Assembly: GCF_937952055.1 (NCBI RefSeq)
Contig: NZ_CALFYO010000020.1
Coordinates: forward strand, 558,001-622,000
Reading direction: 5' to 3'
DNA from: an uncultured Piscinibacter sp.
Lineage (GTDB): Bacteria > Pseudomonadota > Gammaproteobacteria > Burkholderiales > Burkholderiaceae_C
Length of the DNA: 64,000 nt
The translations under genes were made by a program, and so were the position numbers. How positions within the stretch are numbered: the stretch's first letter is position 1; each line of letters begins with the position of its first letter. A model generated the notes under the pieces. That model was not told the origin of the DNA and did no database searches. It was given only the letters and a program-made list of their open reading frames with translations. This document shows positions 26,198 to 34,711 of the stretch, piece after piece.

Positions 26198-28834
26198 GTG
26201 TCCGCGCTCGCCGATTTCGCCCTCACCAAGCTGCACCCGCCACGTCTGCGTGCCGCCCGCGTCCCGCGCGCGGCGCTGGAGGCACGCATTGCCTTGGCGC
26301 TGCGGCAGCATCGCTTCGTGCTGCTCTCGGCGCCGGCCGGCTTCGGCAAGACGGCGGCGCTGGCCGCGGCACTCGATTCGGCGCCCGCCACCGCGCTCGC
26401 CTGGATCTCGCTCGACGAGGGCGACGACCTGCAGCGGCTTCTCGCCTGCCTGGCCGTGGCGCTGGAGCCGCTGGACCTGCCTTGGCGCACGGCGCCCGAA
26501 GTGCTGGTTGCTGCGGCGGGTGGCAGCGGGTCGCAGCGCCGGCAGGCGGCCGACGAACTCGTCAACACCCTGGCGTCCACGCCGGTCGCGCAGGGCGTGA
26601 TCGCCCTCGACGACCTGCACCGCATCGAAGACCCGGCGCTGTTCGAGTTCGTCGAGGTCCTGGTCGAACGCTTGCCACCCGCGTGGACCCTCGCCGCGAC
26701 GGCGCGCGTCGATCCGCCCCTGCCGCTGGCGCGCTGGCGCACGGCCGAGGAGATGATGGAATTCCGCGAGGCGGAGCTCCGTTTCGATGCAGTCGAGGTG
26801 GCGGCACTGGCCGAAGCTCAAGGCGGCGCAGGGGTCGACAGCGCGGCGCTGCTCGAACGAACCGGCGGCTGGCCGGCCGGCGTGCGTCTCGCACTGCGTG
26901 ATGCTGCCCAGGGCGCGCGCCTGCGGGACCGCCACGCGTTCGACTACCTGGCCGCCGAGGTGCTGGCGCAGATGCCCGCGGCCTTGTGCGACTTCCTGCT
27001 GCGCTGCGCCGAGCTGCCCGAATTGAGCGCGCCGCGCTGCAACGCCTTGCTGGGCAGCACCGACGCGGCGCGGCACCTGCGTGAGGTCGAGCGCCGTGGC
27101 CCCTTCGCCACCGCGATCGAAACCGGCGCTGAACCCGCCCTGAAGCTGCACGACCTGTTCCGCGACTTCCTCGAGGACCGGTTGATGCGCGCCAACACCG
27201 CCGGCTTTCGCACCCTGCTCGGCCGTGCCGCCGACACCGAGCCCGACCCGGCCAGAAGCATCGGCTATCGGCTGCGCGCCGGCGACTGGGCGCGCGCCGA
27301 GGCGGAACTGCAACCACTGGTGCACGAGTGGCTCTCGTTCGGCCTCTTCGCGCAGGCCCGGCGCATGCTCGACGCCTTTCCCGCGGCGTGGCGCGAGCGC
27401 TCGCCGTCGTGGTGGATGCTGCAGGCACTCTGCGCCTGGGCGAACTGGGATTTCGCGGCCATGGACGGCGCATCGGCTGCGGCGCTGCGTCTGGCCGACC
27501 AGCATGGTGATGCCGCCACCCGGCTGCGCACACTGGCCTACCGTGCGCTGGCCCATGTCCAGCAGGACCGCTACGACGACGTGGAAGCGACGCTCGCCGA
27601 ACTGCGCCGTCATCCCTTGCCGCCCGAAGCCGCCGTGCCGGCGCTCACCGCAGCGGTCTGGCAGACCGGCGACACCGGGCCGGCCGACGACGCCGCGGCG
27701 TGCTTCGCCGAACGCAACGAGGTGCTGGCCGGCGTCGACGAGCTGAGCCTGTGGTACGAGGCCTCGCCGATGCCGCGCGACACCTCGCTGCCGGCGATGC
27801 GCGCACCGCTGCGGCGCTACCTGGATCTCGTGCCCACACGCGCCCTGGAGGCGCCGTCGCCGCTCGGCGCGATCGTTCACCTGATGCGTGGCCACCTCGC
27901 CCTGTGGGCGGGCGATGCCGCCACGGCAGCCGAACAGTTCGACGCCGCCGAGGACATGTCGCGCTGGCTGGGCCGGCCCCGCAATCTCCACTTCATGTTG
28001 CTGCAGGTGCGCAGCCAGCTCGCCGCTCTCACCGGGCAGGCCGTCGCCTGCCGCGAGCTGATCGATCAACTTCGACTCGAGGGCGAGCGCGAGCCCGAGG
28101 GCCTGGGCCGCGCGCTGCTGCGGCGCAGCCTGGCGTTCACGGCGCTGCGCCTGCTGCTGACCGCCGGCGACGCCGCGGCGGCCACCGCACAGCTCGACAC
28201 CCTGCAGGGCCCCGAACCGGTCGAGGTGGACACCTTCGGCCAGCGTGCGCGGCGGCTTGTCGTGCCGGCCTACCGCGCGGAACTGGAAGGCGACGACGAG
28301 GCGGCGACGCAAGCCTGGCTGCGCGCGCTGGCCACGCGCGACGACCTCGAGTGGTACGGGCTGCGCGTCGAGGCACGACTGCGTGCCGCGCACGCGTGCC
28401 TGCGCACCGGACGTCGCGACGAGGCTAGAGCGCAGACCCTGGCCGCCGTGCGTCGCTGTCGCGACGACGGCCTGCCGGGCTCGGCACTGCTGGCCGGCCC
28501 CACCGTGCTGTCGGCGCTGGCCTCGATCTTCGCGGGGGATGCGGAACTCGCGCCCACGCTGCTCGACTGGTCGGAATGGGGCCAGCGCCTGCGGCGGCGT
28601 GTCGCCGTCGGCACGGTGGCGCGGGACGTGCCGCTGCCCGCAGGATCGCTCAGCGACCGCGAGCTCGAAGTGCTGGCGCGCATCGCCGCGGGCGACAGCA
28701 ACAAGCTGATCGCCCGCGCGCTCGACCTGAGCCCGCACACCGTCAAGCGGCACGTCGCCAACATCCTCGACAAGCTCGGGTGCAGCTCGCGCGGCCAGGC
28801 CGCCGCCTGGCACCGCGACCGCCTGCGGCACTGA
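26198..28834 (+). CDS. MalT-like LuxR family transcriptional regulator with NTPase domain
   Basis: The protein has 878 residues, of the large ATP-binding LuxR (LAL/MalT) type. The start is GTG at 26198; the frame is open back into marC but carries no homology there. The P-loop APAGFGKT lies at about residues 45-52, then a STAND-type NTPase (ALDDLHRIEDPALFEF as Walker B), a central helical repeat region, and a C-terminal LuxR HTH with LSDRELEVLARIAAGDSNKLIA and SPHTVKRHVANILDKLG. MalT-type proteins activate on binding an inducer; the inducer here is unknown. It immediately precedes the cupin/hemerythrin/cytochrome cluster and is the likely local regulator. Confidence 0.9.
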   Translation: MSALADFALTKLHPPRLRAARVPRAALEARIALALRQHRFVLLSAPAGFGKTAALAAALDSAPATALAWISLDEGDDLQRLLACLAVALEPLDLPWRTAPEVLVAAAGGSGSQRRQAADELVNTLASTPVAQGVIALDDLHRIEDPALFEFVEVLVERLPPAWTLAATARVDPPLPLARWRTAEEMMEFREAELRFDAVEVAALAEAQGGAGVDSAALLERTGGWPAGVRLALRDAAQGARLRDRHAFDYLAAEVLAQMPAALCDFLLRCAELPELSAPRCNALLGSTDAARHLREVERRGPFATAIETGAEPALKLHDLFRDFLEDRLMRANTAGFRTLLGRAADTEPDPARSIGYRLRAGDWARAEAELQPLVHEWLSFGLFAQARRMLDAFPAAWRERSPSWWMLQALCAWANWDFAAMDGASAAALRLADQHGDAATRLRTLAYRALAHVQQDRYDDVEATLAELRRHPLPPEAAVPALTAAVWQTGDTGPADDAAACFAERNEVLAGVDELSLWYEASPMPRDTSLPAMRAPLRRYLDLVPTRALEAPSPLGAIVHLMRGHLALWAGDAATAAEQFDAAEDMSRWLGRPRNLHFMLLQVRSQLAALTGQAVACRELIDQLRLEGEREPEGLGRALLRRSLAFTALRLLLTAGDAAAATAQLDTLQGPEPVEVDTFGQRARRLVVPAYRAELEGDDEAATQAWLRALATRDDLEWYGLRVEARLRAAHACLRTGRRDEARAQTLAAVRRCRDDGLPGSALLAGPTVLSALASIFAGDAELAPTLLDWSEWGQRLRRRVAVGTVARDVPLPAGSLSDRELEVLARIAAGDSNKLIARALDLSPHTVKRHVANILDKLGCSSRGQAAAWHRDRLRH

Positions 28835-28840
28835 ACGCCG

Positions 28841-28880
28841 GCGGGCCATGGCCCGCGGATGGCTCCTGTGGGCGATGCCA
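28841..28880 (+). repeat. Intergenic repeat copy A with 16-bp palindrome
   Basis: The perfect palindrome GCGGGCCATGGCCCGC (28841-28856) is directly followed by GATGGCTCCTGTGGGCGATG. Nearly the same string occurs at 30380-30414. Copy A lies between the regulator stop and the cupin start and may be an operator for the LuxR-type protein. Confidence 0.6.
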
Positions 28881-28950
28881 TGCGGCGGCCGAGGCGCAAC
28901 CATGTCGCTCGTCGTCACCACCGCCGGCCCGGCACGCTGGCGAGCCGCAC

Positions 28951-29325
28951 ATGCACATCGTCCACCACGCCCACCTGCGCTGCGAGCGCAATCACGGCGA
29001 GCACCGCCTCGTCGCGGCCTGTCGCGAACAGGGCATCGCCGGCTTCGTGGTCTGGATGAGCACGCTGGAGCCGGGCGCCGCGACGCGCGAGATGCGCCAC
29101 GACGGGGAGCTGGTCGCCGTCGCGCACGCGGGCGCCGGCAAGCTGCTGCTCGACGGCGGGCCGCAGCGCTTCCAGTCGCCGTGCTCGCTGCTCATCCCGC
29201 CCGGCTGCAGCTTCCACGTTGCCAACAACGGCGGCGCGCCGCTGCACCTGTTCTGGGTCTGCACACGACCGCCGCGGCCGGTGGACGACGCCATCCCCAC
29301 TGCCCCCGAGGAAAGCGCCCCATGA
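28951..29325 (+). CDS. Cupin domain protein
   Basis: The protein has 124 residues and forms a single small beta-barrel. The pattern RHDGELVAVAHAGAGKLLLDGGPQ and LLIPPGCSFHVANNGGAPLHLFWV matches the second cupin motif, although metal-ligand histidines are incomplete in motif 1. It may therefore be a sensor or binding domain rather than an enzyme. The start MHIVHH at 28951 lies 70 nt after repeat copy A. The stop overlaps the next ATG (ATGA). Confidence 0.75.
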   Translation: MHIVHHAHLRCERNHGEHRLVAACREQGIAGFVVWMSTLEPGAATREMRHDGELVAVAHAGAGKLLLDGGPQRFQSPCSLLIPPGCSFHVANNGGAPLHLFWVCTRPPRPVDDAIPTAPEESAP

Positions 29326-30341
29326 ACCCCCACCACGACATCGACCCGACGCAGCCGCTGCTGCCGGCCGCCCTGCGGATCCCGCTGCTGCTCGCCCTGC
29401 TGGGCTGGTCGCTGCTGATGCCGGCGCAGGCCGGCGAACGCCGCGCGCGGCTCACGATCGAGCTGCAGCTCGACGGCGCGAGCCGCTGGCAGGACGCCGG
29501 CGACTCCGGCCAGACGACGCTGAAGCGCCGCTACCGCGTCGTCACCTTCCTGCGCGCCGACGGCGAGCCGATGTCGGTGAACACCAAGGCGCCCGACTAT
29601 GCGCAGGGCATGATGGCCCGCTCCGCCCAGGTGCAGGCACAGGTCGCCGAAGCGCAGTCGCGCAAGCCGCAGGCGAACTTGCCCGCGCCGATGGACCCGG
29701 CGGCGCAGATGACGCTGGCGCGCCAGGCCCAGGCTGCCTGCGGAGCCGATCGCGACTGCCTGATGCGCATGCTGATGCCGCAGGTGGCTGCGCAGGTCAG
29801 CACCGACCCGGCTCACCAGGCGCAGCTGATCCGCCATGGCCAGACGGCGAAGGTGGAAGCAGACGAGGAGGATGCCCGCTTCCTGAGCTTCCATGGCATC
29901 GATCGATGCGACGCGAAGGTCGAGGTCAGCGTCGACGAGACCATCGAAGGCCGTTACGCCGACGTGCAGGGGCCGGTGCCATGGCGCATCGCCCGCGGGA
30001 GCCCGGCGCCGCTGTCGGCCGACGAGCTGCGCCTGCTCTGCCTGAGCTTCAACCTGGTGCTGGACCTGCGTACCCACACCATCAGCACCGACGCCGGCTT
30101 CGTCCTGCCCGAGCCGATGGTGACCGCGGTGCACACCGAGCGCGGTCGAAGCACGAAGAGTGTCGACCGTCTCGCAGGCCTGGCACCGGTGGCGCAGTGG
30201 GTGGCCGAGCGCACGCGGCAGGCACCACGGGCCGGCAACGCCAGCGCCACGCTGCCGCTGTCTTCGTCCCCAGAAGGGGGCCGCGGCCGCAACGACGGCT
30301 CGGTGAAGGCACGGCTGAGCTGGAAGTTCGAGGAGATCTGA
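29322..30341 (+). CDS. Exported protein of unknown function
   Basis: The protein has 339 residues and is not recognised. Residues 1-37 form a signal peptide (two leucine-rich stretches, cleavage near MPAQAGE). A beta-rich region follows with ELQLDGASRW and KRRYRVVTFLRADG, then a helical part rich in Ala/Gln (MARSAQVQAQVAEAQ), a CGADRDCLMRML pair of cysteines and FHGIDRCDAKVEV. The C-terminus is Ser/Gly/Arg-rich and low in complexity before a final SWKFEEI strand. It is probably periplasmic or surface exposed. It is coupled to the cupin gene and shares the cluster with the hemerythrin-like and cytochrome genes. Confidence 0.7.
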   Translation: MNPHHDIDPTQPLLPAALRIPLLLALLGWSLLMPAQAGERRARLTIELQLDGASRWQDAGDSGQTTLKRRYRVVTFLRADGEPMSVNTKAPDYAQGMMARSAQVQAQVAEAQSRKPQANLPAPMDPAAQMTLARQAQAACGADRDCLMRMLMPQVAAQVSTDPAHQAQLIRHGQTAKVEADEEDARFLSFHGIDRCDAKVEVSVDETIEGRYADVQGPVPWRIARGSPAPLSADELRLLCLSFNLVLDLRTHTISTDAGFVLPEPMVTAVHTERGRSTKSVDRLAGLAPVAQWVAERTRQAPRAGNASATLPLSSSPEGGRGRNDGSVKARLSWKFEEI

Positions 30342-30379
30342 GCCGGCCGGGCCATGCCCCCCAGCCGGAGGTTGGCCCG

Positions 30380-30414
30380 CCATGGCCCGTCGAATGGCTC
30401 CTCCGGGCGATGCC
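30380..30414 (+). repeat. Intergenic repeat copy B
   Basis: The string from CCATGGCCCG at 30380 to GGGCGATGCC at 30414 matches copy A (28846-28879) at all but a few bases, with one extra base. It lies 92 nt before the hemerythrin-like gene. The flanking palindrome is imperfect in this copy. Confidence 0.6.
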
Positions 30415-30506
30415 CGAAAACGAACACAAAGGAACACTTCCGATCAAGCCGCGAACGAATGCGGCTGCCTCCCACACCCTCCAGACACCGCGACCAGGAA
30501 CCGACC

Positions 30507-31238
30507 ATGAACACCGCCACCGCCTCCCGCACCCCCGCCATGACCACCGCTCGCCTGGACATGTACGTCGGCATCCACAAGGCCCTGCGTCATTTCATGA
30601 CGGACACGCTGCACCGTGTCGGCCGCATGGACCCGAACGACAGCGCCGAGCTGGCCCGCACGCTCGGCCAGTTCGAGGACCTGATGGCGCTGTGCGTGAA
30701 CCACATCCACCACGAGAACGACTTCGTGCACGCCGCCATCGAGGCTCGCCAGCCCGGCGGCGCGTCGCGCACCGCCGGTGACCATGTCGAGCACTTCGAG
30801 CACATCGACGCGCTGCGCGCCGACGCCCGTGCGCTGGCCCGGGCCAGCGACGCCGGCCGCCCGGCGTTGGCACTGCGCCTGTACCGCCATCTGGCGCTGT
30901 TCGTCGCCGACAACTTCCAGCACATGAACGTCGAGGAGACGCAGAACAACGCCGCGCTGTGGGCGAACTACAGCGACGCCGAGCTGCTGGAACTGCACCA
31001 GCGCATTCTTGCCAGCCTGCCGCCCTCGGAAACGATGGAGGTGATGCGCTGGATGATCCCGGCCAGCAGCCCGGCCGAGCGCGCGCAGGTGCTCGGCGGC
31101 ATGAAGGCCGGCGCGCCGGCGCAGGCTTTCCAGGCCGTGCTCGACATCGTGCGCCCGCACCTCGATGACGCTGCCTGGGACAAGCTGGCACGCGCCATCG
31201 GCGTGCCGCAGGTGCCGGGCCTGGTGAACGTGCGCTGA
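30507..31238 (+). CDS. Hemerythrin HHE cation-binding domain protein
   Basis: The protein has 243 residues. Histidine/glutamate pairs at the right helical spacing are visible: GIHKALRHFM, HIHHENDFVH, HVEHFEHID and HMNVEETQNN, which fits a diiron HHE bundle. The C-terminal 70 residues (MRWMIPASSPAERAQVLGGM and on) form an extra helical part often seen in cytoplasmic HHE proteins of Burkholderiales. It may sense or buffer oxygen, nitric oxide or iron. There is no signal peptide. The start MNTATA at 30507 follows a CAGGAA-like site. Confidence 0.85.
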   Translation: MNTATASRTPAMTTARLDMYVGIHKALRHFMTDTLHRVGRMDPNDSAELARTLGQFEDLMALCVNHIHHENDFVHAAIEARQPGGASRTAGDHVEHFEHIDALRADARALARASDAGRPALALRLYRHLALFVADNFQHMNVEETQNNAALWANYSDAELLELHQRILASLPPSETMEVMRWMIPASSPAERAQVLGGMKAGAPAQAFQAVLDIVRPHLDDAAWDKLARAIGVPQVPGLVNVR

Positions 31239-31263
31239 GCCCAGCACCCCACGAGGTCGCCTC

Positions 31264-32169
31264 ATGAAGACTTGGCTCGTGCGGGCCGGCTACGGCCTGC
31301 TCATCCTCATCGCGGCACTGGTTGCCGCCACCGCCTTGCTGTTCGCCAACGGACACCGCAAGGCCGAGCGCCGCGTCGAGGTGCAGCTGCAAAGCGTCGC
31401 CGCGCGCAGCGACGCCGCCGCGGTCGAGCGCGGCGGCTACCTGTTCCGCTCGCGCGGCTGCACCGACTGCCACGGCAAGGACGGCGCCGGCCGGACCTTC
31501 GTCGACGACGGCAAGGGACTGCACCTGCACGCGCCGAACATCACGCCGGCGCGCGGCGCGGCGGTGGCCTCCTACCGCCTGGACGACTGGGACCGCGCCA
31601 TCCGCCACGGCGTCGCGCCGGGTGGTCGGCCGTTGCTGATCATGCCCAGCGAGGACTACAACCGCCTCACCAACGACGACTTCGCCGCGCTGGTGGCCTA
31701 CCTGCGCCAGATGCCGCCCGCCGAGGGCGGTCCGGCGGAGATTCGCCTGCCCGCGCTGGTGCGCACCTTCTACGGCGCCGGCGTCATGCGCGATGCGGCG
31801 GAGAAGATCGATCATGCGCTGCCGCCCTCGACCCCGGTGCCGGAGGCAGTGACGGCGACGCACGGTGCCTACGTGGCCAACGCCTGCGTCGGCTGCCATG
31901 GACCGGGGCTCTCGGGCGGGCGCATCCCCGGCGCGCCGCCGGAGTGGCCCGCGGCGGCCAACCTCACGTCGGGCGAGGGCTCGGCAATGGCCCGCTACGC
32001 CGACGCCGAGGCCTTCGTCGCGATGATGCGCAGCGGTCGCCGCCCCGACGGCAGCGCCGTCAGCGAGGTCATGCCCTTCGGCGCGCTGCGCGAGATGAGC
32101 GACGTCGACCTCGCGGCCACCTTCCTGCACCTGAAGAGCCTGCCGCCGCGCGCCGCCGGCTCGCACTGA
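31264..32169 (+). CDS. Membrane-anchored dihaem cytochrome c
   Basis: The protein has 301 residues. An uncleaved N-terminal helix (about residues 5-27) anchors it in the inner membrane, with the rest in the periplasm. Two haem c sites are seen: CTDCH (66-70) and CVGCH (208-212), with possible Met ligands in LLIMPSEDYN and EVMPFGALREM. The arrangement resembles cytochrome subunits that pass electrons from periplasmic dehydrogenases. No dehydrogenase partner is adjacent. The start is 25 nt after the hemerythrin-like gene, so they are probably co-transcribed. Confidence 0.9.
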   Translation: MKTWLVRAGYGLLILIAALVAATALLFANGHRKAERRVEVQLQSVAARSDAAAVERGGYLFRSRGCTDCHGKDGAGRTFVDDGKGLHLHAPNITPARGAAVASYRLDDWDRAIRHGVAPGGRPLLIMPSEDYNRLTNDDFAALVAYLRQMPPAEGGPAEIRLPALVRTFYGAGVMRDAAEKIDHALPPSTPVPEAVTATHGAYVANACVGCHGPGLSGGRIPGAPPEWPAAANLTSGEGSAMARYADAEAFVAMMRSGRRPDGSAVSEVMPFGALREMSDVDLAATFLHLKSLPPRAAGSH

Positions 32170-32198
32170 CCCCCAATGGGAAAGACTCGGAGCACACC

Positions 32199-32576
32199 AT
32201 GCATGTCATGACCCCCACGGCCGCTGCGCTGCTGGCCTGCCTCGCGCTGATCGCCTGCGGCGGCGGCGGCGACTGGCAATCGATGCGCATCGAGGCGAGT
32301 ACTTTCGGCCTCGAAGAGGCGCCGACTCCGGCGCAGGTCGGCCTCGAAGGCTGTGTCGTCGACGCGCAGGACCGGCCGATGGCCCGGCCCGTGCAGGCAC
32401 TCGACAGCGATGGCAGGCTCGTCGCCAGCGGCGCCAGCGGTGCCGACGGCGTGTTCCGCCTGAGCGTGCCGGCACGCAGCGTGCTGCGCGTCGAGACGTT
32501 GGGCCCCGGCGTTGACGGCATCACGATCATGACCGGCAACCACCCCGCCCTGCTCGGTGGCTGCCTGCGCGGCTGA
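32199..32576 (+). CDS. Small lipoprotein with carboxypeptidase-regulatory-like fold
   Basis: The protein has 125 residues. The signal MHVMTPTAAALLACLALIAC ends with a lipobox (LIAC, Cys20) followed by GGGG. The rest shows the beta-sandwich pattern GLEGCVVDAQDRPMARPVQ and SGADGVFRLSVPA typical of CarboxypepD_reg-like domains, often found in surface or envelope proteins. The start at 32199 is the first ATG that gives the signal. It lies 29 nt after the cytochrome gene. Confidence 0.75.
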   Translation: MHVMTPTAAALLACLALIACGGGGDWQSMRIEASTFGLEEAPTPAQVGLEGCVVDAQDRPMARPVQALDSDGRLVASGASGADGVFRLSVPARSVLRVETLGPGVDGITIMTGNHPALLGGCLRG

Positions 32577-32680
32577 GCCGGCCATCCCTCGTTCGAAGGA
32601 CGCACCCCCCGCAGGCGCGGCGGTGCGCGGCGCGGAGTCTGCACCGACCATGGCGGCACTTTCCTCTGCAGGAGCCGATC

Positions 32681-32923
32681 ATGCTGTCATCCGTTCCGGC
32701 CCCGCGCGAAGCGACGGCCATCCAGCTTCACGGCGACACCTTGCCGGTGACGATTCCACCTGGCCACGTCGGCCCGGTGGTACTGCCCGGCAGTGGCCGG
32801 CTGGTGTGGTGGACCGGCCGCGTCGCCATCGGGCTGCGCCACGAGCGCCCGCGCACCCTGGAGACGCCGTCGCGTTCGGCGCTGTGGCTGCAGGCGCTGA
32901 TGCTGTCGCGCGTCGCGGTCTGA
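32681..32923 (+). CDS. Small protein of unknown function
   Basis: The protein has 80 residues. The start at 32681 follows a good AGGAG site. The sequence is beta-rich (AIQLHGDTLPVTI, RLVWWTGRVAIGLRHE) with a helical end (SALWLQALMLSRVAV). It has no signal peptide. It may belong to the DUF2917-like small proteins of Burkholderiales, but I am not sure. It ends one base before the convergent ggt gene, so the two stops touch. Confidence 0.65.
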   Translation: MLSSVPAPREATAIQLHGDTLPVTIPPGHVGPVVLPGSGRLVWWTGRVAIGLRHERPRTLETPSRSALWLQALMLSRVAV

Positions 32924-34711
32924 TCAGTCGCCCGCCGCGATGCCCTCGCGGCGCGGGTCGGCGGCACCGAACCAGCCGCCGCTGCGGCGCTGGATGCCCT
33001 GCACGCCGCTGGTCAGCGGCACGATGTTCAGCGCATGGCCGCGCCGGCGCAACGCCTGGGCCAGCACCTCGCTCGATCGCCCCGCCTCGAGTTCCGTCGG
33101 CCCGTTGCGCGAGCCGAAGTTGGGCAGCGAAATCGCCTGCTGCAGATCCAGCCCCCAGTCCAGCGTGGCGATCAGCGACTTGGCGACGAAGTTGATGATC
33201 GCCGGCCCACCGGGCGAGCCGAGCGACACGGCGAGTTCGCCGCTGTCGCGCTCGAACACCAGCAGCGGTGCCATCGACGAGCGCGGCCGCTTGCCGCCCT
33301 GTACGCGGTTGGCCACCGGCACGCCGTCGACTTCGGGCACGAAGGAGAAGTCGGTGAGCTGATTGTTGAGCAGGAAGCCGCGCACCATGATCTGCGCACC
33401 GAAGGCGTTCTCGATCGTGCTCGTCATCGACAGCGCATTGCCGAAACCGTCGACCACAGACACCTGCGTGGTCGAGGCGAACTCCGGGCTGCGATCGTCG
33501 GCGAGGCTGACCGCCGGCGACAGCGGCGTACCGGGCGAGGCGCGGCCCATGCTGCGCTCGCCGATCAGCGCCGCGCGCTGGCGCAGGTAGTGCGCGTCGA
33601 GCAGCGTGGCCGCGCCCAGTCCGGGCAGCGGCACGAAGTCGGGGTCGGCAACGTAGCGCGCACGGTCGGCGAAGGCGAGCCGACCAGCCTCGCTGATCAG
33701 GTGCACGGCTTCGGGTGCCGGCTCCCGCCCCCAGGGTGCAGGGACGGGCTTCAGCGTGGCCAGGTCACGCCCTTCGAGCATGCCGAGGATCTGCCCGACG
33801 GCCAGCGTGCCCGACGAAGGCGGCGGCATGCCACAGACGCGCCAGCGGCGGTAGGCGAAGCACATCGGCGTGCGCTCGACGGCACGGTAGGCGGCGAGGT
33901 CGGCCTCGCCCAGCAGCCCGGGGTTGCGGGTGTGGCTGCGCACCCTGACGGCGATGGCGGCAGCCATCTCGCCGCGGTAGAAGCCGTCGGCACCCCGCTG
34001 CGCGATCCCGCGCAGCGTGGCGGCCAGCGCCGGGTTGCGCAGCACCGCTCCCTCGCGCAACGGTTCGCCCTGCGCGTCGAAGAACAGCGCCGCGGCCTCG
34101 GGATCATCGCGCAGCGCGCGAGCGTCCCGCTCGCGCAGCAGCATCGCCAGCCGCGCGCCGACCGGCACGCCGCGATCGGCCAGTTCGATCGCCGGTTCGA
34201 ACAATCTTGCCCAGGGCAACCGGCCGTGCTGGCGGTGGGCCAGCTCGAGCGCGCGAAGCACGCCGGGTACGCCCACCGACCGGCCGCCCACCAGCGCCTC
34301 GGCAAACGGCATCGGCCGCCCCTCGCGCAGGAACAGCCCAGGCCCCGCGGCGGCCGGTGCGGTCTCGCGGCCGTCGAAGGCCTGCACGCGGCGGCCGTCG
34401 TGGTGGACGAGGAACAACCCGCCGCCGAGGCCCGAGCTCTGCGGCTCCACCAGCCCCAGCACCATCTGCGCGGCAACGGCCGCATCGACCGCGCTGCCGC
34501 CCTCGCGCAGCATCTGCACACCGGCCTGCACGGCCAGCGGATGCGCCGCAGCCACCATGTGGCGCGCGGCCGTCCATCCCGGCTTGTCGACGAATCCGCC
34601 GGCAGCCTCGGGCGCGGCCGGCCTGGCGGCGGAGGCGTCGAGCGGCGGCGCGCTGCCGCAGGCGGCCAGCGCGAGCGCGAGGCCGGCCAGCGCCGCGCGC
34701 CAGGGTCTCAC
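32924..34711 (-). CDS. ggt: Gamma-glutamyltransferase, lipoprotein type
   Basis: The protein has 595 residues. This self-cleaving Ntn-hydrolase removes the gamma-glutamyl group of glutathione and related compounds in the periplasm. The start is GTG at 34711, overlapping the mscS-like stop (GTGA). The signal ends in LALAAC, so it should be a lipoprotein (Cys20), unlike the soluble E. coli enzyme. The processing site and nucleophile is Thr414 in ASTTQVSVVDGFGN, and the donor-site stretch GSPGGPAIINF is present. The large-subunit part runs from about residue 40 to 413. Confidence 0.94.
   Translation of the reverse strand: MRPWRAALAGLALALAACGSAPPLDASAARPAAPEAAGGFVDKPGWTAARHMVAAAHPLAVQAGVQMLREGGSAVDAAVAAQMVLGLVEPQSSGLGGGLFLVHHDGRRVQAFDGRETAPAAAGPGLFLREGRPMPFAEALVGGRSVGVPGVLRALELAHRQHGRLPWARLFEPAIELADRGVPVGARLAMLLRERDARALRDDPEAAALFFDAQGEPLREGAVLRNPALAATLRGIAQRGADGFYRGEMAAAIAVRVRSHTRNPGLLGEADLAAYRAVERTPMCFAYRRWRVCGMPPPSSGTLAVGQILGMLEGRDLATLKPVPAPWGREPAPEAVHLISEAGRLAFADRARYVADPDFVPLPGLGAATLLDAHYLRQRAALIGERSMGRASPGTPLSPAVSLADDRSPEFASTTQVSVVDGFGNALSMTSTIENAFGAQIMVRGFLLNNQLTDFSFVPEVDGVPVANRVQGGKRPRSSMAPLLVFERDSGELAVSLGSPGGPAIINFVAKSLIATLDWGLDLQQAISLPNFGSRNGPTELEAGRSSEVLAQALRRRGHALNIVPLTSGVQGIQRRSGGWFGAADPRREGIAAGD

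Noticed and set aside
25541..28921. A long minus-strand frame that seems to fuse marC to the complement of the LuxR gene
   Set aside because: Only the last 197 residues are MarC; the rest is the reverse of the regulator gene. MarC starts naturally at 26134.
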